Origin: Nostoc mirabile CHAB5784
Lineage (GTDB): Bacteria; Cyanobacteriota; Cyanobacteriia; Cyanobacteriales; Nostocaceae
Length of the DNA: 64,000 nt
Assembly (NCBI RefSeq): GCF_020829645.1
Contig: NZ_JAIVFS010000034.1
Location: 1-64,000 of the forward strand
Direction: 5' to 3'
Shown here: piece by piece, positions 1 through 8,136 of the stretch
Numbering within the stretch: the first letter of the stretch is position 1
How the letters are laid out: every line of letters starts with the position of its first letter
The notes under the pieces: model-generated
What the model was told of the DNA's origin: nothing
The model's database searches: none
What the model saw: the letters and a program-made list of their open reading frames with translations, nothing else
Made by a program: the position numbers and the translations under genes

Positions 1-151
1 TACCTCTTCTCAATTAATCGTAGCTATCGTCTGTGCCACTCTGCGCGATCGCTGCCGTAAATGCCAGTTGAGCAAATTCTTACATTGCCAGCTTTCTGCG
101 CTTTCCTATCCGTCGAACTCACGTTAAGTTAAGCCTCAAGTGAGCAAAACT

Positions 152-1280
152 ATGCTTGAACTCTTAAATATCAAAATTGAAGTAGAAAGGTTGTCTAATA
201 TCTTGACCAAGGCTGAAGGCTGTCTTTGACCTCCCAGAACTGAGTGCAAGAATTGAGGACTTGAATCAATTAATTTCTCAAGCTATTTTCTGGGATAATT
301 CTGTCACTTTCTATCAGACACTTCAAGAAATTGAATACCTCAACGCTACAAAGAAAAAATATCAGCGATCGCACTTCATTCTAGAAGATATCAAGGCTGC
401 ACTAGAACTACTAGAATTATCTGCTGATGAGGAATTGTTGCAAGAGGCGCAAAGCAACCTTACCCAACTCCAGCAAGAACTCGAAATAGTAGAAATACAA
501 CAATTACTGTCCAGTCCCTGCGACGAAAAGGGTGCATTCTTGGTAATTGCGGCTGAGGTTGGAGGTATAGATGCCGAAGACTGGGCAGCTATGTTATTGC
601 GGCTATATCATCGTTGGGCAGTAAATCATAATCATAAAGTACATCTAGTGAAATCAGAGGGTGATTTAGGAGGGGTCAAACATACCACCCTAGAAATTAC
701 AGGGCGTTATGCTTATGGCTGACTAAAATCGGAACAAGGAACTCATGCAAGAATAGAGCGAATTTCTCCTGTTCATGGCAATGGCAGACGGCATACCTGC
801 CTAGCCAGTGTAGAAGTCAGCCCTATTTTAGATGAGTCTATTGATTTTGAGATTCCAGAGAAGCATTTAGAAATTACTTTGCCCCGGCATCGGGGGAATG
901 TTAACCGCCCAAAAACATGGGTGCGGTTGTTTCACATTCCTACTGGGATTAGTGTATTTTGTAATCAAGAGCGCAGTCAGATGCGAAACAAAGAGAAAGC
1001 CTTAGCTATTCTCAAGAGTAAACTGTTTGCGATCGCACTAGCCCAAGGTGTCCAGCTTGACAAAATTCAACCTCGGCAGATACAACCTCTATCCAACAAG
1101 CTCATTCGTGAATATATCTTGCATCCTTACACCAGGGTGAAAGATTTACGTACCAATCTAGAAACACCTGCTGCGGTAGAGGTTTTGAACGGTAAAATTG
1201 ATTTGTTTATCAAAGCCTATCTGCAACAGTTAAATCATACTACTTCAGTGACCCAAGAAGCACTTGATAATTCCAAGTAA
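152..1280 (+). pseudogene. RF2 (PrfB) paralogue lacking GGQ and SPF motifs, with in-frame UGA
   Basis: This is a diverged tandem copy of the release factor 2 gene that follows. A 25-codon leader from ATG 152 ends in CTT TGA C (224-230), the RF2 frameshift site, and the +1 frame runs from 228 to the stop at 1280. That frame is open over about 350 codons except for one TGA at 720-722, where the intact paralogue has a tyrosine codon. Conserved blocks include GGIDAEDWA, LEITGRYAYG and QMRNKEKALAIL. The stop-recognition tripeptide SPF reads SPV, and four residues carrying the catalytic GGQ are deleted (RHRGNVNR against RSGGKGGQNVNK), so it cannot act as a normal peptide-release factor. The leader's SD-like stimulator is weaker than in prfB. 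It is either a decaying pseudogene or a recoded, repurposed RF2-like protein. Confidence 0.75.
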
Positions 1281-1404
1281 TTTTTGTAACTTATATAAGT
1301 AGTACAGAAAAAATTTGCCCAACTACAGCTAAAATCAAGAAACATAAGTAGAATAAAGAGCAATTTTCCACTACTAGCGCTCTATCTCTCATTCAGCAAG
1401 CACT

Positions 1405-2527
1405 ATGGAAGTTTTAGAACTCAAACGCGAAATCGAAACGTTGTCTGGCCGCCTGGGTAAAACCCAGGAGTATCTTTGACGTACCTGCACTGACAGCCAA
1501 AATTCAAGACCTCGAAAAAATATCAGCACAGCCAGAATTTTGGGGTGACCAAACCCAAGCCCAACAAACTCTGCAAGAACTCAACGACCTAAAAGCCCAC
1601 CTCCAGCAATACGATCGCTGGCACGCCAATCTCGAAGATACTAAGGCAGTTGTTGAGTTGTTGGAGTTAGAAACTGATGAGGCACTACTCCAAGAAGCCG
1701 AATCTACCATCACCAAGCTGAATCGTGACCTGGATCAGTGGGAATTACAACAGTTACTTTCTGGCCCCTATGATGCAGAAGGTGCTGTACTGACGATTAC
1801 TGCTGGTGCTGGTGGCACAGATGCTCAAGACTGGGCATTTATGCTGATGCGGATGTACACCCGTTGGGGTGAAGCTCATGGCTATAAGGTAACTTTAGCT
1901 GAAGAGTCGGAGGGTGATGAAGCCGGAATTAAATCGGCAACCCTAGAAATTACTGGTCGCTATGCCTATGGTTACTTGCGATCGGAGATGGGTACACATC
2001 GCTTAGTGCGGATTTCACCTTTTAATGCCAACGGTAAGCGACAAACCAGTTTTGCAGGGATAGAAGTGATGCCACAGATTGACAACTCTGTGCAATTGGA
2101 TATTCCAGACAAGGATTTGGAAATCACCACAACTCGCTCTGGTGGTAAAGGTGGGCAGAATGTCAACAAAGTAGAAACGGCGGTACGGATTGTTCACCTT
2201 CCCACGGGTCTTGCCGTGCGCTGTACAGAGGAGCGATCGCAGCTGCAAAATAAAGAAAAAGCCCTAAATCGCCTCAAAGCCAAGCTGTTGGTCATCGCCA
2301 AGGAGCAACGCGCCCAAGAAATTGCCGAAATTCGTGGCGATATGGTGGAAGCCTCTTGGGGAAACCAAATCCGTAACTATGTGTTTCACCCTTATCAAAT
2401 GGTGAAAGATTTGCGTACAAACACGGAAACAACAGCAATTGGTGATGTGATGAATGGCGAACTTGATACATTCATTCAAGCTTATCTGCGCCAAGAAAAT
2501 AAATTAGTAGAAAGCACTTTTGCATAA
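1405..2527 (+). CDS. prfB: Peptide chain release factor 2, programmed +1 frameshift
   Basis: RF2 recognises UGA and UAA in the ribosomal A site and triggers peptidyl-tRNA hydrolysis. A 24-codon first frame from ATG 1405 ends at TGA 1477-1479. Slipping past T1477 lets translation continue from GAC 1478 to TAA 2525-2527, giving about 373 residues. The shift site is textbook: an AGGAG Shine-Dalgarno-like stimulator three bases before CTT TGA C. The SPF anticodon tripeptide (ISPFNANGK) and the catalytic loop (RSGGKGGQNVNK) are both intact. Frameshifting rises when RF2 is scarce, which is the known autoregulation of this family. A strong terminator hairpin follows the stop. The upstream paralogue shares the layout but not the motifs. 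Confidence 0.97.
1471..1480 (+). promoter_or_regulatory. prfB: prfB programmed frameshift site
   Basis: TAT CTT TGA C, preceded by AGGAG at 1466-1470. The slippery CTT, the UGA stop with a following C (weak termination context) and the SD-like sequence three bases upstream match the bacterial RF2 recoding signal. Frame analysis on both sides confirms a +1 shift. Confidence 0.95.
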
Positions 2528-2540
2528 TTTGAGATTATTT

Positions 2541-2582
2541 ACAAGTGCTAAGTAATTATTTTTAATATTACTTAGCACTTGT
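2541..2582 (+). terminator. Rho-independent terminator after prfB
   Basis: Perfect 16-bp inverted repeat (arms 2541-2556 and 2567-2582, starting acaagtgctaag) with a 10-nt AT loop, followed by a T-rich tract (ttctttattttt). It starts 14 nt past the prfB stop. Confidence 0.9.
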
Positions 2583-2955
2583 TCTTTATTTTTAGTGTTT
2601 CAGATTGGTGCGACGCCGATAGCGTTCGCGTAGCGTCTCGTAGAGAAGCGTTAGCGAGTCTTGCCTACGGCACGCTGCGCGAACGAGGGTCATAGCTCGT
2701 CGTAGACATCGCATAGCATTCCCTAGACCTCTTGCATAAATCACAAAATTTGAACCCCACCCCGACAATCGTCGCTTTGTCTCCCCTCCCCAAAGCATCG
2801 GGGAGGGGATTAAGGGGTGGGGTGTTAGGGACTTTTGCAAGATATCTCCTCTGATTGGGGCGTTTTCAGATAAATTCCTTAGCAATATACAGGCGATCGC
2901 CATTCTATGCCAGACCAACTGTTACAGTTATAAAAGAGTCTGTGGACAAATAACT
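2583..2955. repeat. Short dispersed repeat cluster and MITE-like element
   Basis: This stretch has no convincing gene. 2601-2712 is a mosaic of short dispersed repeats (gcgttcgcgtagcgtctcg and cgtcgtagacatcgc types). 2724-2846 is a MITE-like unit starting tagacctcttgcataaat and ending in a decayed inverse (acttttgcaagatatct). Its core (2754-2790, accccaccccgacaatcg) recurs at 6102 and 24694. An open frame on the minus strand is made of these repeats. Confidence 0.8.
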
Positions 2956-3111
2956 ATGAGCAACACTCCTTCAACAGAACCTCAACCTAGCTACGTAAAA
3001 CTCGCCATGCGAAACATGGTGCGGAAGGGTGGAACTTCCCTGAAGCATTTTGCGTTGACTGCCGTAGGGCTTTTATCTCTCCTTGTTGGTCTTGCTTACC
3101 TAACTCACTAG
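2956..3111 (+). CDS. DUF3285 small membrane protein
   Basis: A 51-residue peptide from ATG 2956 to TAG 3109-3111. The N-terminal half carries SYVKLAMRNMVRKGG, followed by one hydrophobic helix of about 18 residues (LTAVGLLSLLVGLAYLTH) at the C-terminus. I recognise it as the cyanobacteria-specific DUF3285 family, whose function is unknown. It probably sits in a membrane with a basic cytoplasmic N-terminus. It lies 33 nt before ybeY on the same strand, so the two are probably cotranscribed. Confidence 0.85.
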   Translation: MSNTPSTEPQPSYVKLAMRNMVRKGGTSLKHFALTAVGLLSLLVGLAYLTH

Positions 3112-3144
3112 CGAAAAACCGTAAACCTCAGACTAGGAGACTGT

Positions 3145-3678
3145 GTGCCCCTGAGCGTTGAACTATACGTAGAGGATGATTTTTACGAGTTGTCCCCGAC
3201 AACATCTGTAAAAATTGATGACACTGATCCCCGAATTACTCCTGAAACTTGGGAAAATTGGTTTAATCACTGGTTGGAAATACTTCACCCTCAAATTCCG
3301 CCAGCGCCAAGCTATGAAATCGGGCTGCGTTTGACAGATGACTTGCAAATTCAAGAACTGAATGCCCAGTATCGTCAACAAAATAAGCCTACAGACGTTT
3401 TAGCCTTTGCTGCTTTGGAGGTGGATTTTCCTCAAAGCAAAGAGATGCTTGCTTCTGTACCATTATACTTAGGTGATATCATCGTGTCTGTAGATACAGC
3501 ACAACGTCAAGCTCAACGGCAGGAACATAGCTTACCAACTGAGCTAGCCTGGTTAGCTAGTCACGGTTTATTGCACCTCTTGGGCTGGGATCATCCTGAT
3601 GAAGAAAGTTTGGGGCGAATGTTAGAACAGCAAGTGAGATTGCTGAACGCAATAGGTATTGCTGTTGACATGGAATAG
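3145..3678 (+). CDS. ybeY: Endoribonuclease YbeY (rRNA maturation factor)
   Basis: YbeY is a single-strand endoribonuclease needed for 16S rRNA 3'-end maturation and late 30S quality control. The 177-residue protein carries the UPF0054 zinc motif HGLLHLLGWDH with H140, H144 and H150. The start is GTG 3145, preceded by aggaga at 3135-3140. The N-terminus is about 20 residues longer than in E. coli, as is common in cyanobacteria. The order DUF3285-ybeY-dgkA-pabA on one strand looks like a conserved cyanobacterial cluster. Confidence 0.93.
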   Translation: MPLSVELYVEDDFYELSPTTSVKIDDTDPRITPETWENWFNHWLEILHPQIPPAPSYEIGLRLTDDLQIQELNAQYRQQNKPTDVLAFAALEVDFPQSKEMLASVPLYLGDIIVSVDTAQRQAQRQEHSLPTELAWLASHGLLHLLGWDHPDEESLGRMLEQQVRLLNAIGIAVDME

Positions 3679-3831
3679 CAAGAGTTCATGTATTCTTTAA
3701 TATTAATTTTGGGTAATACTTTTATAATACTTCTGTGGAAATTTGCTTAAAGATTGCCTCAAAATTAATTCCGCTATTAAAATCAGCAAATATTCCCACT
3801 GTAGCAACTCTGTTTTTGTGTTTTTAAGTGT

Positions 3832-4287
3832 ATGTCCCAAAAAATTTCTCCATCACCAACGCCCACCTCGTTACAAACACTGGTGTCTAACGAACGGGAA
3901 TTCTCCTGGAAAGTAGCCTCTAATTTATTTGTTAGTTTTAAATATGCCTGGGCTGGAATCAGCTATAGTTTTCAAACTCAACGTAATTTTCGCATCCACG
4001 TAAGTGTTTGCGCGTTGGCGATCGCTTTAAGCGTTTTTCTACATCTGCAAGCGGTAGAAATCGCGGTAATAGGTGTAACTAGTGGTTTAGTTTTGGCATT
4101 AGAGTTACTAAATACAGCGATCGAGTCCCTTGTGGACTTAACCGTTAAGCAGACATACCATGATTTGGCAAAAATTGCTAAAGATTGTGCGGCTGGTGCA
4201 GTGCTTGTTTCTGCTTTGGTAGCGGTGCTGGTAGCTGGTACGCTCCTGCTCCCTCCTCTGGTAAAGTTAATTATATCGGCTTTGTAG
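3832..4287 (+). CDS. dgkA: Diacylglycerol kinase / undecaprenol kinase family protein
   Basis: A small integral-membrane lipid kinase that phosphorylates diacylglycerol or undecaprenol. The 151-residue protein has a soluble N-terminal extension of about 30 residues, then membrane segments near 56-72, 76-95 and 120-145. Family residues are visible in ELLNTAIESLVDL (E91, N94, E98, D102) and KDCAAGAVL (D118). Which lipid is used cannot be told from sequence. In Gram-positive bacteria the family also sits beside ybeY, which supports the call. ATG 3832 is the only reasonable start. Confidence 0.9.
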   Translation: MSQKISPSPTPTSLQTLVSNEREFSWKVASNLFVSFKYAWAGISYSFQTQRNFRIHVSVCALAIALSVFLHLQAVEIAVIGVTSGLVLALELLNTAIESLVDLTVKQTYHDLAKIAKDCAAGAVLVSALVAVLVAGTLLLPPLVKLIISAL

Positions 4288-4630
4288 ACGTAATTTGCGA
4301 CGCCGATAGCCAAGCGGTAGCGAGTCTTCTCCCAAGGGGAGACGATGCCGCGCAACGAGCGTCATAGCCCAACCCAGGCATCGTCAACTGAGCCGATAAA
4401 AGGATCACACTCTGTCCGATCCCCTGGAGAACACATTATAAGCAATTGAAAAGTGGGGCGATGTCTACGACGGGCTACGCCTACGTGCCAAGCATCCTGG
4501 GTAAAGGGCTACTTGGTAATCTTTAGGCGTCCACGTCAGCGTTATTTTTACACCTAGCCAACAAATAGCATGAGATATTTGTCTATGCTTTTTGCAACTG
4601 ATGAGTGGTAAAAACCAGGAGTGATGAGCT
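4288..4630. repeat. Repeat-rich spacer between dgkA and pabA
   Basis: There is no gene here. 4298-4385 is a short dispersed repeat mosaic (cgacgccgatagcc, ggggagacgatgccgcg). 4458-4485 is a copy of the gcgatgtctacgacggg repeat that also disrupts the DUF2470 gene near 56391. The last part, from about 4550, carries the pabA ribosome-binding site. Confidence 0.7.
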
Positions 4631-5230
4631 TTGATTATAGTTATCGACAATTACGACAGTTTTACATATAATTTAGTGCAGTATCTGGGAGAATTGGCAG
4701 CAGAATTCCCAGTGGCAGATGATATTAAAGTTTTTCGTAACGACAAAATATCCATAGATGAAATTCGGGCATTACAGCCGGAAGCTGTGGTTATTTCTCC
4801 TGGGCCTGGTCGCCCGGAAGATGCCGGTATTTCTTTAGAATTGATTGAACAGCTAGGACAAGAGTTGCCAATCTTGGGTGTTTGTTTAGGACATCAAAGC
4901 ATCGGTCAAGTGTTCGGTGGTAAAATAATTCCTGCTCCAGAGTTGATGCATGGCAAAACCTCTCAGGTGTCTCACACTGGGGTGGGGGTTTTTCAAGGAT
5001 TAGAAAATCCTTTAACCGCCACCAGGTATCATAGTTTGGTGATAGAACGTGAGACTTGCCCAGATGTGTTAGAAATCACCGCTTGGGTTGAAGATAACAC
5101 CATTATGGGAGTGCGACACCGGAACTATCCTCACATTCAGGGCGTCCAGTTTCACCCAGAGAGTGTCCTGACATCTTCAGGAAAACAGTTATTGCGAAAT
5201 TTTCTGGAACAGTTACAGTCAAGAGCATAA
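4631..5230 (+). CDS. pabA: Glutamine amidotransferase, aminodeoxychorismate/anthranilate synthase component II
   Basis: A class-I glutamine amidotransferase that passes ammonia to a chorismate-using partner for p-aminobenzoate (folate) or anthranilate (tryptophan). The 199-residue chain has the nucleophile in GVCLGHQ (C85) and the His-Glu pair in FHPES (H175, E177), plus the N-terminal IDNYDSFTYNLVQYLGEL signature. The start is TTG 4631: it alone gives the conserved N-terminus, and AGGAG at 4617-4621 lies nine bases upstream. PabA and TrpG cannot be separated by sequence alone. The next gene follows after only 3 nt, so they are likely cotranscribed. Confidence 0.88.
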   Translation: MIIVIDNYDSFTYNLVQYLGELAAEFPVADDIKVFRNDKISIDEIRALQPEAVVISPGPGRPEDAGISLELIEQLGQELPILGVCLGHQSIGQVFGGKIIPAPELMHGKTSQVSHTGVGVFQGLENPLTATRYHSLVIERETCPDVLEITAWVEDNTIMGVRHRNYPHIQGVQFHPESVLTSSGKQLLRNFLEQLQSRA

Positions 5231-5233
5231 TTA

Positions 5234-6001
5234 ATGAAACGACGACAGTTGATGGGCTATGCTGGGGCGGGGTTGGTCACAGCTTTGGTTACTACCTTGG
5301 GTTCTGAATCTCAAGCTGACGCACAATCTAGCGGTTTATCAGTTCAGTGGTTGGGTCATACTTGCTTTCTTTTTACTGGTGGCGGTGCGAAAATTCTTGT
5401 CAATCCATTTCGGGCGGTCGGTTGTACTGCTGGGTATCGTCCACCAAAAGTTGCAGCAGATTTAGTACTGATTAGCAGTCAATTGCTGGATGAAGGTGCT
5501 GTGGACGTACTACCGGGAAATGCAAAACTCATCTATGAACCAGGAGTTTACGAGTTTAAAGGCATTAAGTTCCAAGGAATTGCCATAGACCACGATCGCA
5601 AAGGTGGTAAGCAGTTTGGCTCAAATACCACTTGGAGTTGGAAGCAAGGCGGAATTAATATCCTACACTTAGGCGGAGCTGCTGCACCCATTTCCATTGA
5701 GCAAAAAATCCTAATGGGGCGTCCCGATGTAGCATTTATTCCAGTGGGAGGCAGTGCAAAAGCCTACAATGCTGAGGAAGCAAAGCAGGCTGTTCAAATC
5801 TTAAATCCTAAGTTCGTGATTCCAACCCATTACCGCACACAAGCGGCTGATGCTGCTACATGTGATATTTCACCACTCGATAATTTTCTGACCTTGATGC
5901 AAGGTATGACAGTGCGGCGTAGCAATGGAGATAGTATTTCCATTAGCCCCAAAGATTTGCCGGAAAATAGCGTGATTCAGGTTTTAAGTTACAAATTTTG
6001 A
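5234..6001 (+). CDS. Exported metallo-beta-lactamase-fold protein lacking the metal motif
   Basis: A 255-residue protein resembling UlaG-like MBL-fold hydrolases: VQWLGHTCFLF near 37, an alpha/beta core, and the C-terminal VIPTHY. The N-terminus has a twin arginine (R3, R4) followed by a hydrophobic stretch ending near AQA/AQS about residue 31, which suggests Tat export. The canonical HxHxDH metal motif is replaced by SSQLLDE (81-87), and the later HLGD/H reads HLGG. The protein is therefore probably not a zinc hydrolase, and a binding role is possible. It starts 3 nt after pabA, so transcription is shared, but no functional link to folate or tryptophan synthesis is evident. Confidence 0.8.
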   Translation: MKRRQLMGYAGAGLVTALVTTLGSESQADAQSSGLSVQWLGHTCFLFTGGGAKILVNPFRAVGCTAGYRPPKVAADLVLISSQLLDEGAVDVLPGNAKLIYEPGVYEFKGIKFQGIAIDHDRKGGKQFGSNTTWSWKQGGINILHLGGAAAPISIEQKILMGRPDVAFIPVGGSAKAYNAEEAKQAVQILNPKFVIPTHYRTQAADAATCDISPLDNFLTLMQGMTVRRSNGDSISISPKDLPENSVIQVLSYKF

Positions 6002-6060
6002 GTTACAAGTTTTGAGGAGCAGAGGAGTAGGGGAAGCAGTGGAAGATTTCTAACTTCTAA

Positions 6061-6207
6061 TATTATGTCCGCATAATTAGTTATGATTCCCACAGTCATT
6101 GCACCCCACCCCGACAATCGTCGCTTTGTCTCCCCTCCTGCTTGCGGGGAGGGGATTAAGGGGTGGGGTTCTTCGGGTTTAATAAGTAATCAAGCGGACA
6201 TGATATA
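6061..6207. repeat. MITE-like element with ATGTCCGC termini
   Basis: The left end TATTATGTCCGCATAATTA and the right end (reverse complement TATATCATGTCCGCTTGATTA) form imperfect terminal inverted repeats. The interior (6102-6175) is the same accccaccccgacaatcg/aaggggtgggg hairpin found at 2754 and 24694, where the terminal repeats are different. It is non-coding. Confidence 0.6.
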
Positions 6208-6285
6208 ACTCCTGTACAGACGCGATTAATCGCGTCTCTACTCCTAACTCCTGTACAGACGCGATTAATCGCGTCTGTACTCCTA
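6207..6285. repeat. Tandem repeat with gacgcgattaatcgcgtc palindrome
   Basis: Two 39-bp tandem copies of aactcctgtaca plus the 18-bp palindrome gacgcgattaatcgcgtc. The same unit recurs, again as two tandem copies in inverted orientation, at 35612-35669. The array lies just past the 3' end of the FG-GAP gene, so it might also help terminate transcription. Confidence 0.75.
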
Positions 6286-6295
6286 ACTCCAGCTT

Positions 6296-7537
6296 TTAGA
6301 ACGTATACCACTGTGGGCCAAGCTTATCTGCGTCGCTGATGGGAGTCTCAACTGCTGTCGTCTCATTTATAGTCCAAATGTTGTCTGCACCTGCTGTCTG
6401 ATCGCGCCAGTAAATGTCAGTCTTACCATCGCCGTTGAAGTCGCCAAGGGATGGTGTCAAGGATGCGCTATTAGTCGGTAAGAAAGCTTCAGTAGCAACT
6501 GTTGTACCATCCATCAACCAAGCGGTGTTCTCACCAGTTGTGCCATTGTGCCAGAAGATATCGGTCTTGCCATCGCCGTTGAAATCGCCAATTTTAGAAG
6601 TCCAGGCTGAGTCAAGTGTCCCCAAAGTGCCTTCTGTGACTAAGATACCATTCATCGTCCAAACCTTGTTCTCACCTGTTTGAGCGTTTCTCCACAGAAT
6701 GTCAGTGCTTAAATCACCGTTGAAATCACCAAGGCTAGCAGTCCAGGCGGCATCTTGTGATTGCAGCGCAAATTCAGTCTTTTGCGTACCATCCATAAAC
6801 CAAGCGATGTTATCGCCAGTTGTCTGATTGCGCCAGAAAATGTCACTCTTGCCATTGCCGTCAAAATCAACAATCGTAGGAGTTAGTGCTGCGTCTGTAG
6901 TGTCTAGAACAGTTGCATTCAGAACGGTGGTGCCATCCATTTCCCAAATAGCGTTCTCACCAGTTGTGCCATTATGCCAGAAGATATCGGTTTTGCGATC
7001 GCCATTAAAATCGCCAATCTGAGGAGTCCAAGCTGGGTCAACGCTGGTTAGAGAAGCCGCATTAGCAACTTTTGTGCCATCTATTAACGCAATGCTATTC
7101 TCACCTGTTGTCTTATTGCGTAATAAGAAGTCGGTTTTGCCATCAGCATTGAAGTCAGCAATTTTGTAATCATAGGCAGTTATGTCGAAATTACCTAGAG
7201 AACCCTGTTCGAGAACTTTTGTTCCATCCATTAACCGAATGATAATCTCACCGGTTGTAGAATCGACCCAAACTTTATCCGTTTTGCCATCACCGTTAAA
7301 GTCAGGAGTAATCGCCGCACTAGTTAAGTAAGGATTAGGATTGGGATTTGCTGACGTTTTAACAGGCGCAGTCACGGGTTCACTTTCTAGTGCTAGTGAG
7401 GAACTCTTATTCCCAAACCCCAAATCATAATTTAAACTCTCAAAAGAATTTGTCAAGATTTGTGATTTTGCAAAAGAATCTGATGCCCATTTAGATGTAT
7501 TCAAAGCTAAGGGTGAAGAATTTGTACTTCCAAGCAT
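6296..7537 (-). CDS. FG-GAP/VCBS repeat protein, seven-bladed propeller predicted
   Basis: A 413-residue protein with an N-terminal Ser/Asn-rich segment of about 70 residues, then seven repeats of 47-48 residues. Each repeat contains a DFNGDGKTD-type calcium-binding loop followed by a D/H-N or RN turn (PDFNGDGKTD, ADFNADGKTD, GDFNGDRKTD, VDFDGNGKSD, GDFNGDLSTD, GDFNGDGKTD, GDFNGDGKTD). Seven copies fit a closed seven-bladed integrin-alpha-like beta-propeller binding Ca2+. No signal peptide is visible, so export by a type I-like route or a cytoplasmic location are both open. Its ligand is unknown. It stands alone between repeat arrays and a long AT-rich upstream region. Confidence 0.88.
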   Translation of the reverse strand: MLGSTNSSPLALNTSKWASDSFAKSQILTNSFESLNYDLGFGNKSSSLALESEPVTAPVKTSANPNPNPYLTSAAITPDFNGDGKTDKVWVDSTTGEIIIRLMDGTKVLEQGSLGNFDITAYDYKIADFNADGKTDFLLRNKTTGENSIALIDGTKVANAASLTSVDPAWTPQIGDFNGDRKTDIFWHNGTTGENAIWEMDGTTVLNATVLDTTDAALTPTIVDFDGNGKSDIFWRNQTTGDNIAWFMDGTQKTEFALQSQDAAWTASLGDFNGDLSTDILWRNAQTGENKVWTMNGILVTEGTLGTLDSAWTSKIGDFNGDGKTDIFWHNGTTGENTAWLMDGTTVATEAFLPTNSASLTPSLGDFNGDGKTDIYWRDQTAGADNIWTINETTAVETPISDADKLGPQWYTF

Positions 7538-8136
7538 GGTGTATTTTTATTATTGGTTGTCATATTTTTTTAACTTTTTTTGGCAATCTATTTCTGTAAC
7601 GAAATAACATTTACCCCGCTTTCAAGATTTCTTTATAACTATTTTTTCTTTATTAATGTCATTATTTGAAGATAAATGTCTGCTTTCTTTTAAACGATTA
7701 TCATGAAATTTTCAATTTGTATACAAGCAATTGTCAAAGACATTTTGTGCTTTATGTATATGATAAAATATAGATATAAATTGATTAAATAATTTATTTT
7801 GTTTAATATTTAAAATGTTCAATTAAAACATACACCTTTAAGGAATTGTTATTCGGTTACATAAAAAATTTACACTATGTAATACTGCTGTGATTACATA
7901 GTGGTTTGTATAGCAAGTCTAAATTATTGATGAATAACTAGATCCCCGGCTTCTTAAAGAAGTCCGGGATCTGAGCTTTTCAAGATAATTGATTATTCTC
8001 GAATGATTTATAACTTGAGTGGAAACAAATATTGGTTAGAATAACTTAGATTAGCAACTATTAAGAGGCATGATCTGTGCATCCTCTAGTGGTAAAAAGT
8101 GTAAAATAACACAATACTTTCATAAATACATCAGCT
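7538..8136. other. AT-rich intergenic region between FG-GAP gene and pepP
   Basis: About 600 bp with no coding signal, strongly AT-rich from 7540 to 7920. It presumably contains divergent promoters for the FG-GAP gene and pepP, but I cannot assign boxes with confidence. The only clear structure is the hairpin at 7941-7971. Confidence 0.6.
7941..7971. repeat. GC-rich hairpin repeat
   Basis: Inverted repeat gatccccggcttctt / agaagtccgggatc with a very short loop. It looks like a dispersed hairpin repeat. It is not close enough to either neighbouring stop codon to be their terminator. Confidence 0.65.

Noticed and set aside
2592..2918. 108-residue minus-strand open frame
   Set aside because: It is built from dispersed repeats and the MITE core, which occur elsewhere in other frames.
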